Origin: Cryptomeria japonica
Taxonomy: Eukaryota; Streptophyta; Pinopsida; Cupressales; Cupressaceae
Reading direction: 5' to 3'
DNA length: 64,000 nt
Assembly (NCBI RefSeq): GCF_030272615.1
Contig: NC_081408.1
Location: forward strand, 67,747,546 to 67,811,545
A program made the translations under genes and the position numbers. Of the stretch, positions 21,961 through 33,463 are shown one piece after another. Numbering within the stretch: the stretch's first letter is position 1; every line of letters starts with the position of its first letter. The notes beneath the pieces were generated by a model, which saw only the letters and a program-made list of their open reading frames with translations, was not told where the DNA came from and did no database searches.

Positions 21961-24900
21961 ATGGCTTCCGCATCTCATACCAATTCGAATACATCAATTG
22001 AGTTGGAAAGTTTTATTCAGAGGAACTCTAAATATAATCCTTTGTCACAAGTTCCAGCTGGAGTCATAGTTAAAGAAGGAATTTCCGATTATATTGATTG
22101 CAAAATAGAAGACCTAGGGTCTTTAGCCATTCACACTCAGTTAGGTCTATTTTGCAAAAAGGACAAAAAGATCAAACTGGAATTTAGTATCTTAGAGAAG
22201 AAGAAATTTCATAATGTAGTATATTTTCTGGAAGATTTCACGGAGGGTCACATCAGAATTATTTTGAGCAGAGTCCACGGTGACAAGATGTACCTGGAGA
22301 GGATGCATGACATTATGCCTCAAGCAATTCATGTAGTCACTAGCTTTTATAACACAGAGGAAGTGCCAACCCTGAGAAAAGTGAGCAAAACTGAAATAGC
22401 CAAGCTCATAGGTTCAACCAGTGATTCACAGGGTATGACAGTCAATCCTATCAAGGGTGATCTGGTGAAATACGCCTGCATGGTGATAGGCTACAAAACA
22501 TTTTCAGCTAGTAGGATTAATTTTGTATCTGCTACAGCGGTAAATGCTACTTACCGGATGATAAAAGAGGATGCATCTTTCGACTTATGCACCAGTATGC
22601 AGAGGCAACTCCTATTGAATCTCAAAGAAATCAAATAGGATAATTCAGTGAGGTTTAAGTTTGGACAACTACTGGTAGGTTTGTTCTTCTATTTCCAAGG
22701 CTACTTTCCTAGTGTAGGAGATGTCCAGTGGTCCCCTGACCAACCAGTAATCAAGCAAATAAAGGAAAGTGTACAAGCCATTGGAACTAGCTACCCTGAG
22801 GTACTGAACAAATATTTTGATGAGTTCAGAAGAAAGATGAGTCAGAGGGTAAGAATCTCAGGTCACATAGTGAAGAAATATGAAGATGACATTTGTTTCA
22901 CTATTTAGGTGGACAAATGTTTAATGGAGGCTGTTGAGCCTAGAATGGAGGAAGTAGAGCCAATGGGCTATGAGGTTATTTATGACATGCTGGAAGGGTA
23001 TGCCTCAACCTTTATTGCCTCGTCTCTTGATCCAAAGACTAAGAGGACTAGAACCTACTTGGCAAGGATTGCACCGGTTGAAGAACCATTGGTGAAGAAA
23101 GGAAAAGAATCGGCAGCTAAGAAAGCCAAGGCAGTGCCTGCAGCATCGACACCAGCTACCACTGCAACTCCAAGAGTGACCAAGCGGTCACCGGAAAAGA
23201 AGAAACCAGAGGTAACACTAGCAAAAGTCTTCGAAAGAAAAAGGAAGACTAAGGCAAATGAACCGGACTCTGAAGAAACTGAGTCTGATGAAAAGCCAAA
23301 GAAGGCAAGACAGACAAAGAAGGTGAAGAAGAATGAACCGGCAACATCCACACTAGTAAATATTGATATCTCCTCATACAAACCTTTGACACATTGTCAA
23401 AGAATAGTAAAGAATATTAGGAGAAAATTACTTCATGATTTAATAGATTATTATGATGATTTTAATAGTGAGGAGAAAGATGAAGTACTACAGGAAATCA
23501 TTCTTTATTTGTGTAAAAATGACTGATCACCATTAGAGATTAAGTCTCAGACACCGGATTCATTATTTAAAGCATTAGATAATAAATGGCGCATTGCCAT
23601 TGAAAAGGAACAGGAGATTAGGGAGAAAGTCTTTGCACAGTACTTCCCTGAACTCTCAAATTCAGAATTATTTGATGCCCTGGATCAAAATAAAGGTCTC
23701 TTCTTCACAAGGAGAAGAAGACTCTAGTTGTTGGAGGGGAGAATTGATGATGTTGAAAAAGATACTCATCAGCATATGGCTCATGCTATCAGTTCTCAGA
23801 AAGCACGAATGGCCAACCTCCAAGTGGAAAAGGAACCGGTTATTTCCAAACTGGATGAGGTCTTTGATGAGGAAGGAAACCTAGTGGAAGAACCAATCGA
23901 CACTATTGATGTCGATGCCCTGGATGTAGAAGATGTCACTTAGGACATACCTTCTAAGGGAACTGAATAGGGGCAACAAGCCAAACAGGGTGGTAAATAG
24001 GCTGAGGACACACAGCAAGCAACAAAGGAATAGGAAGAGAAGAAGAAGAGGGATGAAGATGAGAAAAAGAATAAAGAGGAAGAGAAGAGAAAAGAGGAAG
24101 AGGAGAAATGAAAAGATGAAGAAAAGAAGAAGCAAGAAGATGATAGGAAAAAGAAAGAAGAAGAGGATAAGGAAGAAAAGAGAAAGAAGGAAGAAGAAGA
24201 AAAGAAGAAGAAGGAAGAAGAAGAGAAGAAGAAGAAGGAAGAGGAAGAGAAGAAGAAGAAGGAAGCAGAAGAGAAGAAGAAGAAGGATGAGGAAGAACAA
24301 AAGAAGATGGAAGAGGAAGCACAGAAGAAGAAGGAATAGGAAGCAAAGAAGAAGGCAGAAGTAGAGAAAAAGTAGAAAGAAGAGGAAGACAAGAAAAAGA
24401 TGGAAGAGGAAGAGAAGAAAAAGAGAGAAGAGAAAGAGAAAGAAGAGAAGGTGAGGAAAAAGAAAGAAGAAGCAGACAAGATAGTTGAAGCAATGAAGAG
24501 CACACAGATGGAGACTCCTAAGGAAACTTGAAGCCAATCCAAACTAGCTGCTATCTCGAGTCCTATTGATCTCCAATCTGCAAGTGAGTCTAAGCTTATG
24601 CAGAGCATCAAGGTTGCCCAAGAGCGTCTTGAAGACATTCGCAAGAAAAGGGAACAATATATTATTCGGGCGGCTCTAGACACACTTACTAGTTCAATCC
24701 CCGGTACTAATCTTCCTAACACTGAATCATCACTAGCATAGCTCAAACTTCTATGTACTATAGTGGATGATCAGGTGTAGAGTCTAGAAGAAGCATCAGA
24801 GGCCAATGTAAATAAAGAGCACTAAAAGGCTCTTAATGTTGCTCTAGTGAAAAAGATGAATGAGCTTAGGACTAAACTGCTGAAAGATCAAAAGGACATA

Positions 24901-25374
24901 AGGAATGCCTTGGATGAGGGAAACTTGCTACTTAGCAAAATATATCAACCTCGTCTGTTCTTTGACGATGTGCTAGCTAAGAAGCAAAAGCTTCAAATGG
25001 ACTTACATTCCTACTTGGGCACATTTAAGATACCTTATGATTCCTTTGTAGCATATGGGCAAACCGTTCACTAGTTCCAGATCCAGTCAGCCAAAATGGA
25101 GCAAGAGATTGGCACACGGTCTAGGGATTTGCAGAAGCTTCAACTGGTATTACTTCCATGACTGCAAATTCTTCAGAAGTGTTATCAGAACCTGGATGCC
25201 CTGATAGTCACATAGGAATTGAGCACAGTAGATGCCATGGAGGAACAAGTATCCTAGATGCAAACAAAGAAGGAAGTGGCAACCTCCCTACTTGAGTCCT
25301 GGTCTCTATCCATGAAACAATTTTTGTAGGACTATAAATTGGTTTTTGACAAGTATTATTCATTATTGTCATAA
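21961..25374 (+). pseudogene. Element B gene 2: very large protein of unknown function with a Lys/Glu-rich helix
   Basis: One continuous frame of 1,137 codons runs from the ATG at 21961 to 25374, with no frameshift that I detected but over a dozen stops, mostly TAG or TGA (for example 22636, 22906, 23524, 23941 and 24532). Codons 1 to ~316 align with element A gene 2: QVPAGVI...CKIEDLG (~30-53), HIRIILSRVHG (~97-107), KVSKTEIAKLIG (~140-151), VIGYKT (~175-180), VRFKFGQLLV (~229-238), FPSVGD (~247-252) and KYEDDICFTI (~307-316). A basic Lys/Pro/Thr region is followed by ~150 codons of almost pure Lys/Glu/Arg (24030-24480) and then a helical C terminus. No pol motif, signal peptide or membrane segment is visible. 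I do not recognise the family. The earlier possible ATG at 21940 lies outside the homology. Confidence 0.75.
24020..24480 (+). repeat. Purine-only low-complexity tract inside element B gene 2
   Basis: About 460 bp of nearly pure A/G, built from GAAGAAGAAG and GAGGAAGAGAAGAAG variants. It encodes a Lys/Glu helix on the plus strand. The Phe/Leu/Ser-rich frames on the minus strand are shadows. Confidence 0.8.
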
Positions 25375-25702
25375 ATTTTATATATATATATATGGAAACA
25401 AGGTTTTTTCAGCGGTACTTTGTCATTGTTGGCAAAGGGGAAGAAGTATATCTAGTTTTTGGTTTTAAAATTTTGATCTTCTAACATAGGGGGAGAAGTA
25501 TCTGGTTTTGAAATTTTGTTATATACTATGATATATGCTATATGCTCTGATGATTATGCTCTGTATGCAAATTTTCTATACACTGTGTTGATTAAGGGAT
25601 AGTGTATATGCTTAGGGGGAGCAATTTTTTTAATGGCAAGTTTTTGTTGTAAAACAATTAGATGCCAAAAATTTTATTTTCCTAAGTGTTACCATCAATG
25701 CC
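25375..25702 (+). other. 3' untranslated region of element B with multiplied purine tracts
   Basis: No gene is seen. A short (TA)n run lies near 25380. Purine-tract copies occur near 25431 (AAAGGGGAAGAAG), 25486 (TAGGGGGAGAAG) and 25612 (TTAGGGGGAGC). Confidence 0.65.
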
Positions 25703-25713
25703 AAAGGGGGAGA
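25703..25713 (+). other. Polypurine tract of element B
   Basis: AAAGGGGGAGA lies directly before the 3' LTR and is preceded by 'accatcaatgcc', as in element A. Confidence 0.85.
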
Positions 25714-25714
25714 T

Positions 25715-26892
25715 TGTTGGCATTTTTGCTGTTTATGTTGTGATTGTCATTGATGGACACACACTTGTATTGAGATCCCCTTTATGTGTATGAGCTTGTG
25801 CTCAACCGGTATTTGTTCCAACCGATATGTTGTATTCTAGTCTTTAGACTAGTGGTGATTTTGCAGAATGTGTTTCCTAGTCTAAAGTGGCATGTTGACC
25901 CCAAGCAGTTCATAGATCCCAAGAAGCACAAGGGAGCAAAGTAGCACAACACATTCTTACCAATCTTCATTTTTTGTCAAACTAGCAACTGGTATTTTGT
26001 ATGAACCGGTAATACTCTATGATGAGTTACCAATCGGCATTTTGTGATGAGTTACCAATCCACCGATTGTTTGATGGTGCAGACACATTGACGGTGCTTT
26101 TTGTGTCATGTTACTAAGTATGTCTAGATTCATTGAACCTAGGAAATTGTAATGTAATCCTATTAGACCGACATGAAATCAAATTCCTTTAAAAGGACAT
26201 CGTGTCTAGGGTTTTAGAAGGTTACTAAAAGGGTTAATGTCGAGCTAGGGTTTTAAGGTGGAAGTTGAGAATGATCTTATCTGAGAAGATCAAGTTGTAA
26301 CTGTGAGAGAGATAGAGAAGACTGAAGTAATGTTGGAATGCATTAACTATGAGCAATACTGGATCTAACCAAGCTGTTTGTACTATCAGATAGATCAAAC
26401 ACTTGTTGATTACTCACATCTTTGACAAGTCTATAGCCCTTAACCAGGTAGGCCTCAAAGCCTTTGCAAAATCCTCTAACAAGGTGGTTCACACATGTGA
26501 ATCTAAAATCCTCTAACAAGGTAGTCTTTAATCAGACTTATCTCCTAATAGAGATCAAGATTCCTAAGAGGATTTGTTCTAGTGAAGAACATTGTAAGAC
26601 CTTAGCTAGTCTGACCTTAACCGGTCTGGTTTCTATTCTACAGATAGTGACTTGTGAGTTCCATCTCACCATGGTTTTTCCCAGCTGGGTTTCCACGTCA
26701 AATATCTTGTGTTATGGTTGTATTGGTTTTGTGGGTGAATTCTTTATTCACATTTTGGTTTGCATGTGTGGTAACCATTTGACTATTAGACTGCTTTACC
26801 AGTTTATCTTTAGATTGTGTAAGTGTTTTAGTGCAAAGATTTTTGGCATGCTAATTCACCCCCCCCCCCCCCCCCCCTCTTAGTATTCATCA
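25715..26892 (+). repeat. 3' LTR of element B
   Basis: 1,178 bp from TGTTGGCATTTTTG to AGTATTCATCA. Its last ~300 bp match the truncated 5' LTR. It contains a run of 19 C (26859-26877), against seven in the 5' copy. Confidence 0.85.
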
Positions 26893-27656
26893 AGTTTATC
26901 TTTCCCTACTATTGGTTCTATTACTCTTCATGTTTAGGTTGGTACTAAGTTCTTAGATGTCATTTTTCTATCATTCCTAAATCGGATCAATTTCATGTGA
27001 AGTTGGGACATCCTTGGCTCTCTTCCATGAAATTGATCCCTTCTACTATTCATAAATGTCTAAAATTTCCTCATGATGGTAAAATCATAACAATTAATCA
27101 TAGTATGTACCAACCAATGGTGAGGCATGGAGATGTCACCCTTGATTACATTTGGCCTAAACAATTTGAGCCTCTTAAGCTTCAAAGTGATGCTCTTTTT
27201 AAAATCTTATCAAATATAGAAGATTGAGATGATCTTATCTTTGAGTAAGCCTAGAGATCCTAGACCTATTCCTCCTCCTCATGGTGGACCTGGTATCATT
27301 GCTACAGCTTCTATTCCTCCTATACGAGTCATAGTTTTTCCTCTTACATCTTACAAAGGGAAGTACCCTACATCTCCTATTTTTCAACTGATTAGACCTT
27401 CTCCCATTCCTCCTTTAGAGAAAGAATATAAGCCTATGTCCATTAATCCTAAACCTAAACAACCCTTAGCTAAAACTAAAAGAAACTATTGTGTGAGAGA
27501 ATGTTGACAAAGACATCAAGATAAGGTCATGAACTTGCTTCTCAACCTATTTCCTTCCTGAAGACACCAAATGTTGACTTGGTCCCATTGGTCCATCCTT
27601 CACCTAACCTTAGGGAGGAAGTTCAATCTAAATCAGTAAGATAAAAAAACTTAAGA
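26893..27656 (+). pseudogene. Degenerate Gypsy (Tat-like) protease region, fragment
   Basis: Frames read GSITLHV*VGTKFLDVIF, then VKLGHPWLSSMKLIPSTIHK and CLKFPHDGKIITI. The last two parallel LVRPWIHAMKAIPSTYHQ and CLKYPYNGTEITI in the Tat element at ~58343-58440, the segment just after the protease. A Pro-rich stretch follows. Element B adjoins its left end and the LINE interrupts its right end. The sequence continues at 49826. No RT or integrase of this old element is present in the window. Confidence 0.65.
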
Positions 27657-27671
27657 AAGATGATGGTTCAT
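27657..27671. repeat. Target site duplication (left) of the LINE
   Basis: AAGATGATGGTTCAT, repeated exactly at 49811-49825. Confidence 0.8.
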
Positions 27672-27887
27672 ATTTTGATTAAGTAAAAATAGGTATTTGA
27701 AAGGTACCCGAACCTTTTACAAGCCAGGAGAACAGAAAAGCTTAAAAAAGTGCCTGATCACTTCAAAAAGTCAAAATGAACCCACTAGAAGGGAACAACT
27801 TAAAACATCATTACATAAAACTCAGAACAGATAGAAAAAGGAAAGCAAAAGATAGCAAAGAGATAGAACCAAGGAAAACAACTGGAA
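27672..27887 (-). other. LINE 3' untranslated region
   Basis: 216 bp between the ORF3 stop and the target duplication, with no further gene. It ends in a few A residues only, so the tail is eroded. Confidence 0.6.
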
Positions 27888-28732
27888 CTAAATACTATTC
27901 AGGATCTCCTCAATGTGAACAACCATTTGTTTCATGTTGTTCCTTGAGGTCTTCATATCCTCCAACTCATGACCTTTGATGTCGACCTTATTCTTTGTGT
28001 TGGCTCTGGTCTTCCTTTCATGACCCTTCTTGTTCACCTGCTCTTTATCACCATCCTTCTCTACATTATTCTCATACCTATTGATAAAGATGTTCATGTT
28101 GTCCACCAAAGATTTAAGGATATGGAAATTTTTATCAGCAAGTTGCTTGACATTGTGCTCCAGCTTGTCAATTCTGTTGCCAAAATGTTTTAGTTTGTTG
28201 TCCATTTCCTTTCTATGTCCCATCTCATTGAACTTTTTCTTCGTGGCTAAGATTTTTCCAACCATACATTCAATAGCTTGTGCATTATGCAGAACGGCCA
28301 CTAACTCTTTAACGTACTCCGCCAAGGGCTTGTCACCAACTGTAATTCTTGCCATGGCCTGTGTATCAATTTTCAAACTATTAATATCCTTCACCAAAGT
28401 AGTAATGGTCTCACAAAAACCCTTAATGGTATCTTTGTCACCACTATCACTTTGACCCCCTTTTTCCTCATAATGCAGACTAGTGGTATTCACGGTCTCC
28501 ACGGTTTCCAAATTATCCTTAATCTGGTTACCCTCCCCTTCTTTGTCCTGACTATCAATCCTCTCATTATCATCATCCTCCTCCTCAGACTCAACTAGAA
28601 CATAATTGAGATCAGAATTGCTACCCTTTTTAGTATTCTTTTTCTGAGCCTTCTTTCCAGAGGCTTTCCCTTTCCTCTTTTTAACAGGTTTTTCCTCAAG
28701 GGAATTAGTTTCAGAGTCCCACATTTTAGATT
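27888..28732 (-). pseudogene. LINE ORF3, C-terminal part: acidic linker and coiled coil
   Basis: It is open for its whole length from the insertion point to the TAG at 27888. It starts at KMWDSETNS and continues into a Lys-rich stretch (PVKKRKGKASGKKAQKK), an acidic linker (ESEEEDDDNE), and about 160 residues of heptad-like helix (MDNKLKHFGNRIDKLEHNVK). Removing the chromovirus and one AGATT copy joins it in frame to 42868-42994, across RRIIVES-KMWDSE. The function is unknown. A coiled coil suggests self-association. The unbroken frame contrasts with the stop-ridden chromovirus around it. Confidence 0.75.
28728..28732. repeat. Target site duplication (left) of the chromovirus
   Basis: AGATT, repeated at 42863-42867. 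Confidence 0.9.
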
Positions 28733-31700
28733 TGTGAGGCCCTACCTTGACCCATCCTATCTCTTCAGCTATTTTCATTTTGGAACTATTTTGGATGCTA
28801 GTTTTGACACACTACGGATAGAGAACTTTACATGGTCCCACGATTTTGGTAACATTGATATATATGGATGCTTCATTTCTATGCCTTGTGGATTATAGAA
28901 TATTATATGATTCTAGATTAGGGTAATATTGTGATGATGTAGGTTATTGTCTGAATTTCAAGATTTGTTATAATGTTAGAAATATGGTTGCATATCTTGT
29001 AGATGGATCAAATTTTGAGGATTATGATGAATTGCTTTGATTTGTGACAAATCATATTTTATAATGACAAGTCTTTGCAGAATGAATGTATTATATTCTG
29101 ATTATGTGTTATATATTATATGAGGCTATTTGAAAAGTACTAATGTTTAAATTGAGATGTGCAGGAAATTATCCATGTGACCATGGAAATATTATGGAAA
29201 ATCAAACCTAGGCCAATGTGCGTTAGTAAAACCAGGGGTTGTCTATTTGGAGAGACAACACCCCCCATGTATTGGTATTTTATTCGTAAATGTAAAATGT
29301 TGCATGAGTGTAAATTGTATTTATTGAATTGTTTAAATTGTTTAAGGGACAATTGCCACGTGTGTATTGTGATGTGGAATTATTTTGTAGTGTCACTTGA
29401 CACCTATGTAGTATGTTGTGTTGGCAATTTGTCATGTCACCTTTTTGGAGAGTTTTATTTTTTATTAATTGTTATATCTCCTAATTATCCTTGAAGGAAC
29501 CAAGAAATCTAGGTTAGTGAGCCACAAGGAAGGTCAACTCAGAGTTGACCCGTAGGTTAACTTCAGGTGGACTTTCTGAAGGTAAAATCAACTCCTAGAG
29601 TCAATTTTAGAGCATTTTTATTAGGCCTCATGGGGTACCTATGGGTGAAGGCAAAAATTGGCCATGTGTCTTTCCCTTAGGACTTGTTTAACCACCCAAA
29701 AAAGTGGTTTTCCCAAGATGGACGAATTCAATCTATAGGAGTGCCATCCTTGGTAGGATAACCTTCTTGGAGATAGTAATCCCTCTTCCCCATTTCCATT
29801 TCCCTTCTCTAGGTACCTAGGTTAGGGAGTGTGTAAGACCTAGGGAAGACCAATCCAATGGGGGATCCCTCACTCTATCCAAGAGGTTGGAAGGAGTGAG
29901 AGAGGCCTTCTTAGGCTAAGAATGGAAGCTTAGTGAGCTAATCACCCACTCTCCATCCTTGGAGATTTTTGGAGAAACTTTGCAAGAAAACCAGTTTTAG
30001 GGTAGTAAAATTTGGGGGCCAAGGAATTGCAAAAAGTTTGTGTGGATTTGGGCAGCTCATCTCCAACTAAGTCTAACATACCTATTGGCAGATTAAGGTT
30101 GGTTGTATTCTCTTTTGTTTATGTTGTTTAAGTTGTTCCTTCTTTTGAAAGAAATGCTTGCGAAAGAGTTGGGTATATGTAGATTGTTGTAGAAAAAAAA
30201 AAACGTAAGTTTTCATTTTTATGTTTTTTAGTTTATGTGTTCTTGTTTTGGGAGTGTCCAAGATCTCCTACTCTTGGGGGAGTAGGATGGTCTTGGGGTG
30301 GAAGGAGCATGACAGCCTTGGGTGAGAGGCTCTCCTTAAGGAGAGTGATCTCAAGGGTGTCCTTTGTGACCCTTGCTGCATAGCCTTGTGTATGCATTTG
30401 GGGGTCATAAGGGGAGACAATATGGCTTTGAGCCTTTGGGGGGGGCATAAGGTGTGTGAGATGAATCTGTTGTTGTATTTTGTATTGCCATGAGGTGGCT
30501 TGAGTTGTATTTTGGCTTGCAATCTCCCCAATGGTACTTGGTCCACTTCCACCCGTAGAATGATCATCACAAAATGTGGTGAAAGTGTAGCTTGGGATGG
30601 GAAGATGTATGTTTGAGTATTTTCCCTATTGTTGTGTTGTATGCTTGTTTGTAACCCATCTAGAACTTGATTCTCCAAGCTCGGGGGTGGCTTCTAGTAA
30701 GCCTAGGCTGGGAGGTGAGCATCCCATGGTCACAGCCCTAAAATTTTACATGCAGGTGGCTTGGAAAAAAGACTAGGAGTTGCAGATTTGTTTGGTTGCA
30801 GATATTTCTATTCAGATTTAGATTTCTATTTAAATGCAGAAAAGCAAAGAAAGAAAATGTAATTTTATGATTTGTAGCAAAAAAAAAATGTATATGTAAA
30901 TAAAGAGCTTTAGAGTGTTTTCTTTTATCCTCTGTCTAAAGATTAGGAATGAAAAGACTGGTTAGTTTATTCACCCATTTTATATATGGGCCATTGTAAA
31001 TTAATAATCTGTAAGCAATGTAATCTTTATTTAAAAATTTGATGCCTATTATGTTGTTGTAGACTACATCTAGATCTTGTCTCCAAAAAAAAAGGAGTCT
31101 GTTAACTTGTTTATTTACTGCAATATTAAAGAAAAAGAAAAAAATGCAATAGGTTTCATTATTTACTTGCATAGTTTAAATTACTATTATTTTATTGTTT
31201 AGACATAGTTGGAAGGGATCTAGTATTTTTACATTGCTGAAGAAGGCATGATGTATGACTATAAAAAAAAAAAAAAAGAGAAAGGGAAGAAAAATAAGTT
31301 CATTCATAATGTTGTTAAAAGACTAAGATCAGAATGTTTAGATGTTAGAATCTCAAACAATATAAGGGTTTCCAGCCCTATTGTCTTAACATTTATTGAA
31401 TATATCTGTAAATATATAGGAATATATATGTATTGAAAATATATATACACTTATATATATATAGATATATATATATAAATTCCTTTATGTGTTTATTCCT
31501 ACAACAAAAAGAGAAGGAAACATATTTTGCCCTTGTGTATTCCTGTTACAACAAAAATATATAAAAGATTACATGCTGCTGTGTTAAAAATAATTTGAAC
31601 AAACTTCCTAACCCTATCAGGCATATATACCCCTGCATCTGAATCATACTCAATGGATACCCAAAAACAAAAAAAAAAGGGGGTATATGTATGCATTCTG

Positions 31701-31879
31701 GTCATAGCAGTGAATACATATATTCCTGCATCTGAAAACATACTCTGTGGATACCTTTAGAAAAATATATACATATATGTTATGTTCTGATCATAGCAGT
31801 GTTTATATGTATATATAAATATATATATACAAATATATATATATATATATTTACATATTCATATCTGATTATGTGCACC

Positions 31880-31910
<31 letters not shown>

Positions 31911-32010
31911 TATATTTGATATTTTAAAAACACATCATACAAAATTTAAAACAACAAAATATTAAAATATTTTAAAAAAAAAAAGAGGAAATCAAAGGCC
32001 TCGAGCCGCG

Positions 32011-32220
32011 GGCCACTGTGTGTTAACACAGTGGATGGCCACGGCCGAGCCATTGTGCTACACACAGTGGGTGCGCCGAAGGGTACCGCACTATGTGTAA
32101 CACAGTGGAGCGGTCGCGACCGCCACTGTGCTACGCACAATGAGCGGTGCCCGCCACTGTGTGTGCACACAGTGGGCGGTGGTTATGCCGTCTGCCACTA
32201 TGTGTACGCACAGCGGTGCC
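32011..32220 (+). repeat. Palindrome array in the 5' LTR
   Basis: Six spaced imperfect inverted repeats of about 22 bp have arms like CCACTGTGT and ACACAGTGG. They are separated by GC-rich, CpG-containing spacers and lie in otherwise very AT-rich DNA. The first unit is 32013-32034. The 3' LTR has the same array with about one extra unit. Confidence 0.7.
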
Positions 32221-32366
32221 CGGAGACCCCCGCGCACTTCCTCCGCTCCTCCCTCTTCGAAAAACCCTCCACCATGCCACAGCCGCTGTGCCCTAATTCC
32301 GCCTGTACCTGCAATCACACACACACACACACTCCAAAAACAAATTAAAAAAAGGGGTTTAATAAA

Positions 32367-32463
32367 CCCTAACCCATTTCGGGTTAGGGCATAAAATAAT
32401 ATGAAAATGAAACAAATGGGAAATAAATAGAAATGCAACCCTAACCCAATTTCAGGTTAGGGT
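32367..32463 (+). repeat. Two hairpins with telomere-like CCCTAACCC arms
   Basis: CCCTAACCC, a 5-base loop, then GGGTTAGGG at 32367-32389. A second, near-perfect copy lies at 32438-32463. Both recur in the 3' LTR (41919-41940, degraded; 42002-42025, perfect). Confidence 0.65.
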
Positions 32464-33302
32464 GAGCATTTTTAAATAAAGGATTTCTTTATTTAAATGG
32501 GAAATTTAAAATTAGAGATGGGAGTTTTGAATGGAAGTTTTAAAAAAATTTAACTTTAATTAATAATTAGGATTAATTAAATAATTGAGTTAATATATGC
32601 TTATATACTATAGAGAATTAAAATTAAATTAATCTAGAGGGATTTAAAAAGGGAAGAGTTAGTATAGTTGGATAAACTATAACCTAAATCAAATTAATTT
32701 ATTTAATTATTCAATAGATTATCCTCAATTTAATTGTGGACATTAGGTTGTATTGTAAATGGGGAAGAAATTTAAAAAGGAGAAATTGTAAAATTCATTT
32801 CATGAACCTTAAGCCCTTGAGACCGATTTTGGCTGGATCGAAACTAAATCGTCAAAATTAAGGGTTTAGGGAAAATTAGAATTGGCTTTAGCTTATTGTC
32901 GGTTTTAGTGGGCAAATGACATTATAGAAATTCGAACCCTCATCGGTTGGATTTAAATAATAAATTTTCATGAGCATCAATTAATTAATAGTATTATCAT
33001 TATATGATTGGGAATGATTAAATACATTAAGATAACTAATTAACCCTTGTTTTTAATTAGCGACAACTTGAGTTAGGTAATTGAGCTAGCCAACTAATCC
33101 GTGATACTAATTAATCTTCACTAAACAAGTTGCTCACTCGAGTTGGTTAATTAACCCAACCCTAGTAAGTGAATTTATTTACATCCTAGATAAGACAAAA
33201 CTCTAATAAAGTTATTATACTGTAGGTTATGTTGCAAGTTCATGATGTCAAAAAAAAATTTGTTATTCCATTTTTTGTACCCAAAAGTTGGGCATGACAC
33301 TT

Positions 33303-33314
33303 TGGTATCAGAGC
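33303..33314 (+). other. Primer binding site (initiator Met-tRNA), chromovirus
   Basis: TGGTATCAGAGC followed by AAGG, three bases after the 5' LTR. Confidence 0.85.
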
Positions 33315-33463
33315 AAGGTTTCCAACACTAGGAACCTTTCTCCATTACGTTTCGCTTTAATTATCTAAATTAATCAAATATTTTTCCAAAAAAAAAAATA
33401 TAAATATGTGAAAATTAAATTATTTAATTATTTATTTATTCTATTTTTTATTTTCTCATTAGG

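Larger units (their letters stand above)
19925..26892 (+). mobile_element. Pol-less Sirevirus-like LTR retroelement, second family (element B)
   Basis: About 7.0 kb, with a truncated 5' LTR (19925-20214), a Met-tRNA primer site, two long non-pol genes, several polypurine copies and a full 1,178-bp 3' LTR. It repeats the plan of element A: a coiled-coil four-knuckle protein, a spacer with a TATA block, and a very large unknown protein. The LTR bodies differ from element A, but the start (TGTTGGCAT), the 'ggtttttccc...gggtttcc' block, the C-run plus CTCTTAGTAT near the end, and the tract block are shared. No RT or integrase motif is visible. It lies inside a degenerate Gypsy sequence (26893 onward). 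Confidence 0.8.
28733..33299 (+). repeat. 5' LTR of the chromovirus
   Basis: It runs from TGTGAGGCCCTACC to GGGCATGACA and matches 38241-42862 along its length. In the first ~310 aligned bases I count about nine differences. It contains short A- and TA-rich microsatellites (31437-31475, 31800-31910), a GC-rich palindrome array (32011-32220), a (CA)n run near 32317 and paired hairpins (32367-32463). Open frames of 60-140 codons here are duplicated in the 3' LTR and show no domain. Confidence 0.9.

Noticed and set aside
23881-24746. Long reverse-strand frames rich in Phe, Leu and Ser, resembling membrane proteins
   Set aside because: They are the antisense of the purine-only Lys/Glu tract in element B gene 2. 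Low-complexity antisense gives hydrophobic frames by default.
26859-26877. Run of 19 C as a regulatory or structural element
   Set aside because: It is an expanded version of the C-run found near the end of all these LTRs. It may be slippage or an assembly artefact.
30233-32438. Several 60-136-codon frames, repeated near 39740-42032
   Set aside because: Both sets lie in the two chromovirus LTRs, differ in length between copies and lack motifs. The repetition comes from the LTR duplication.
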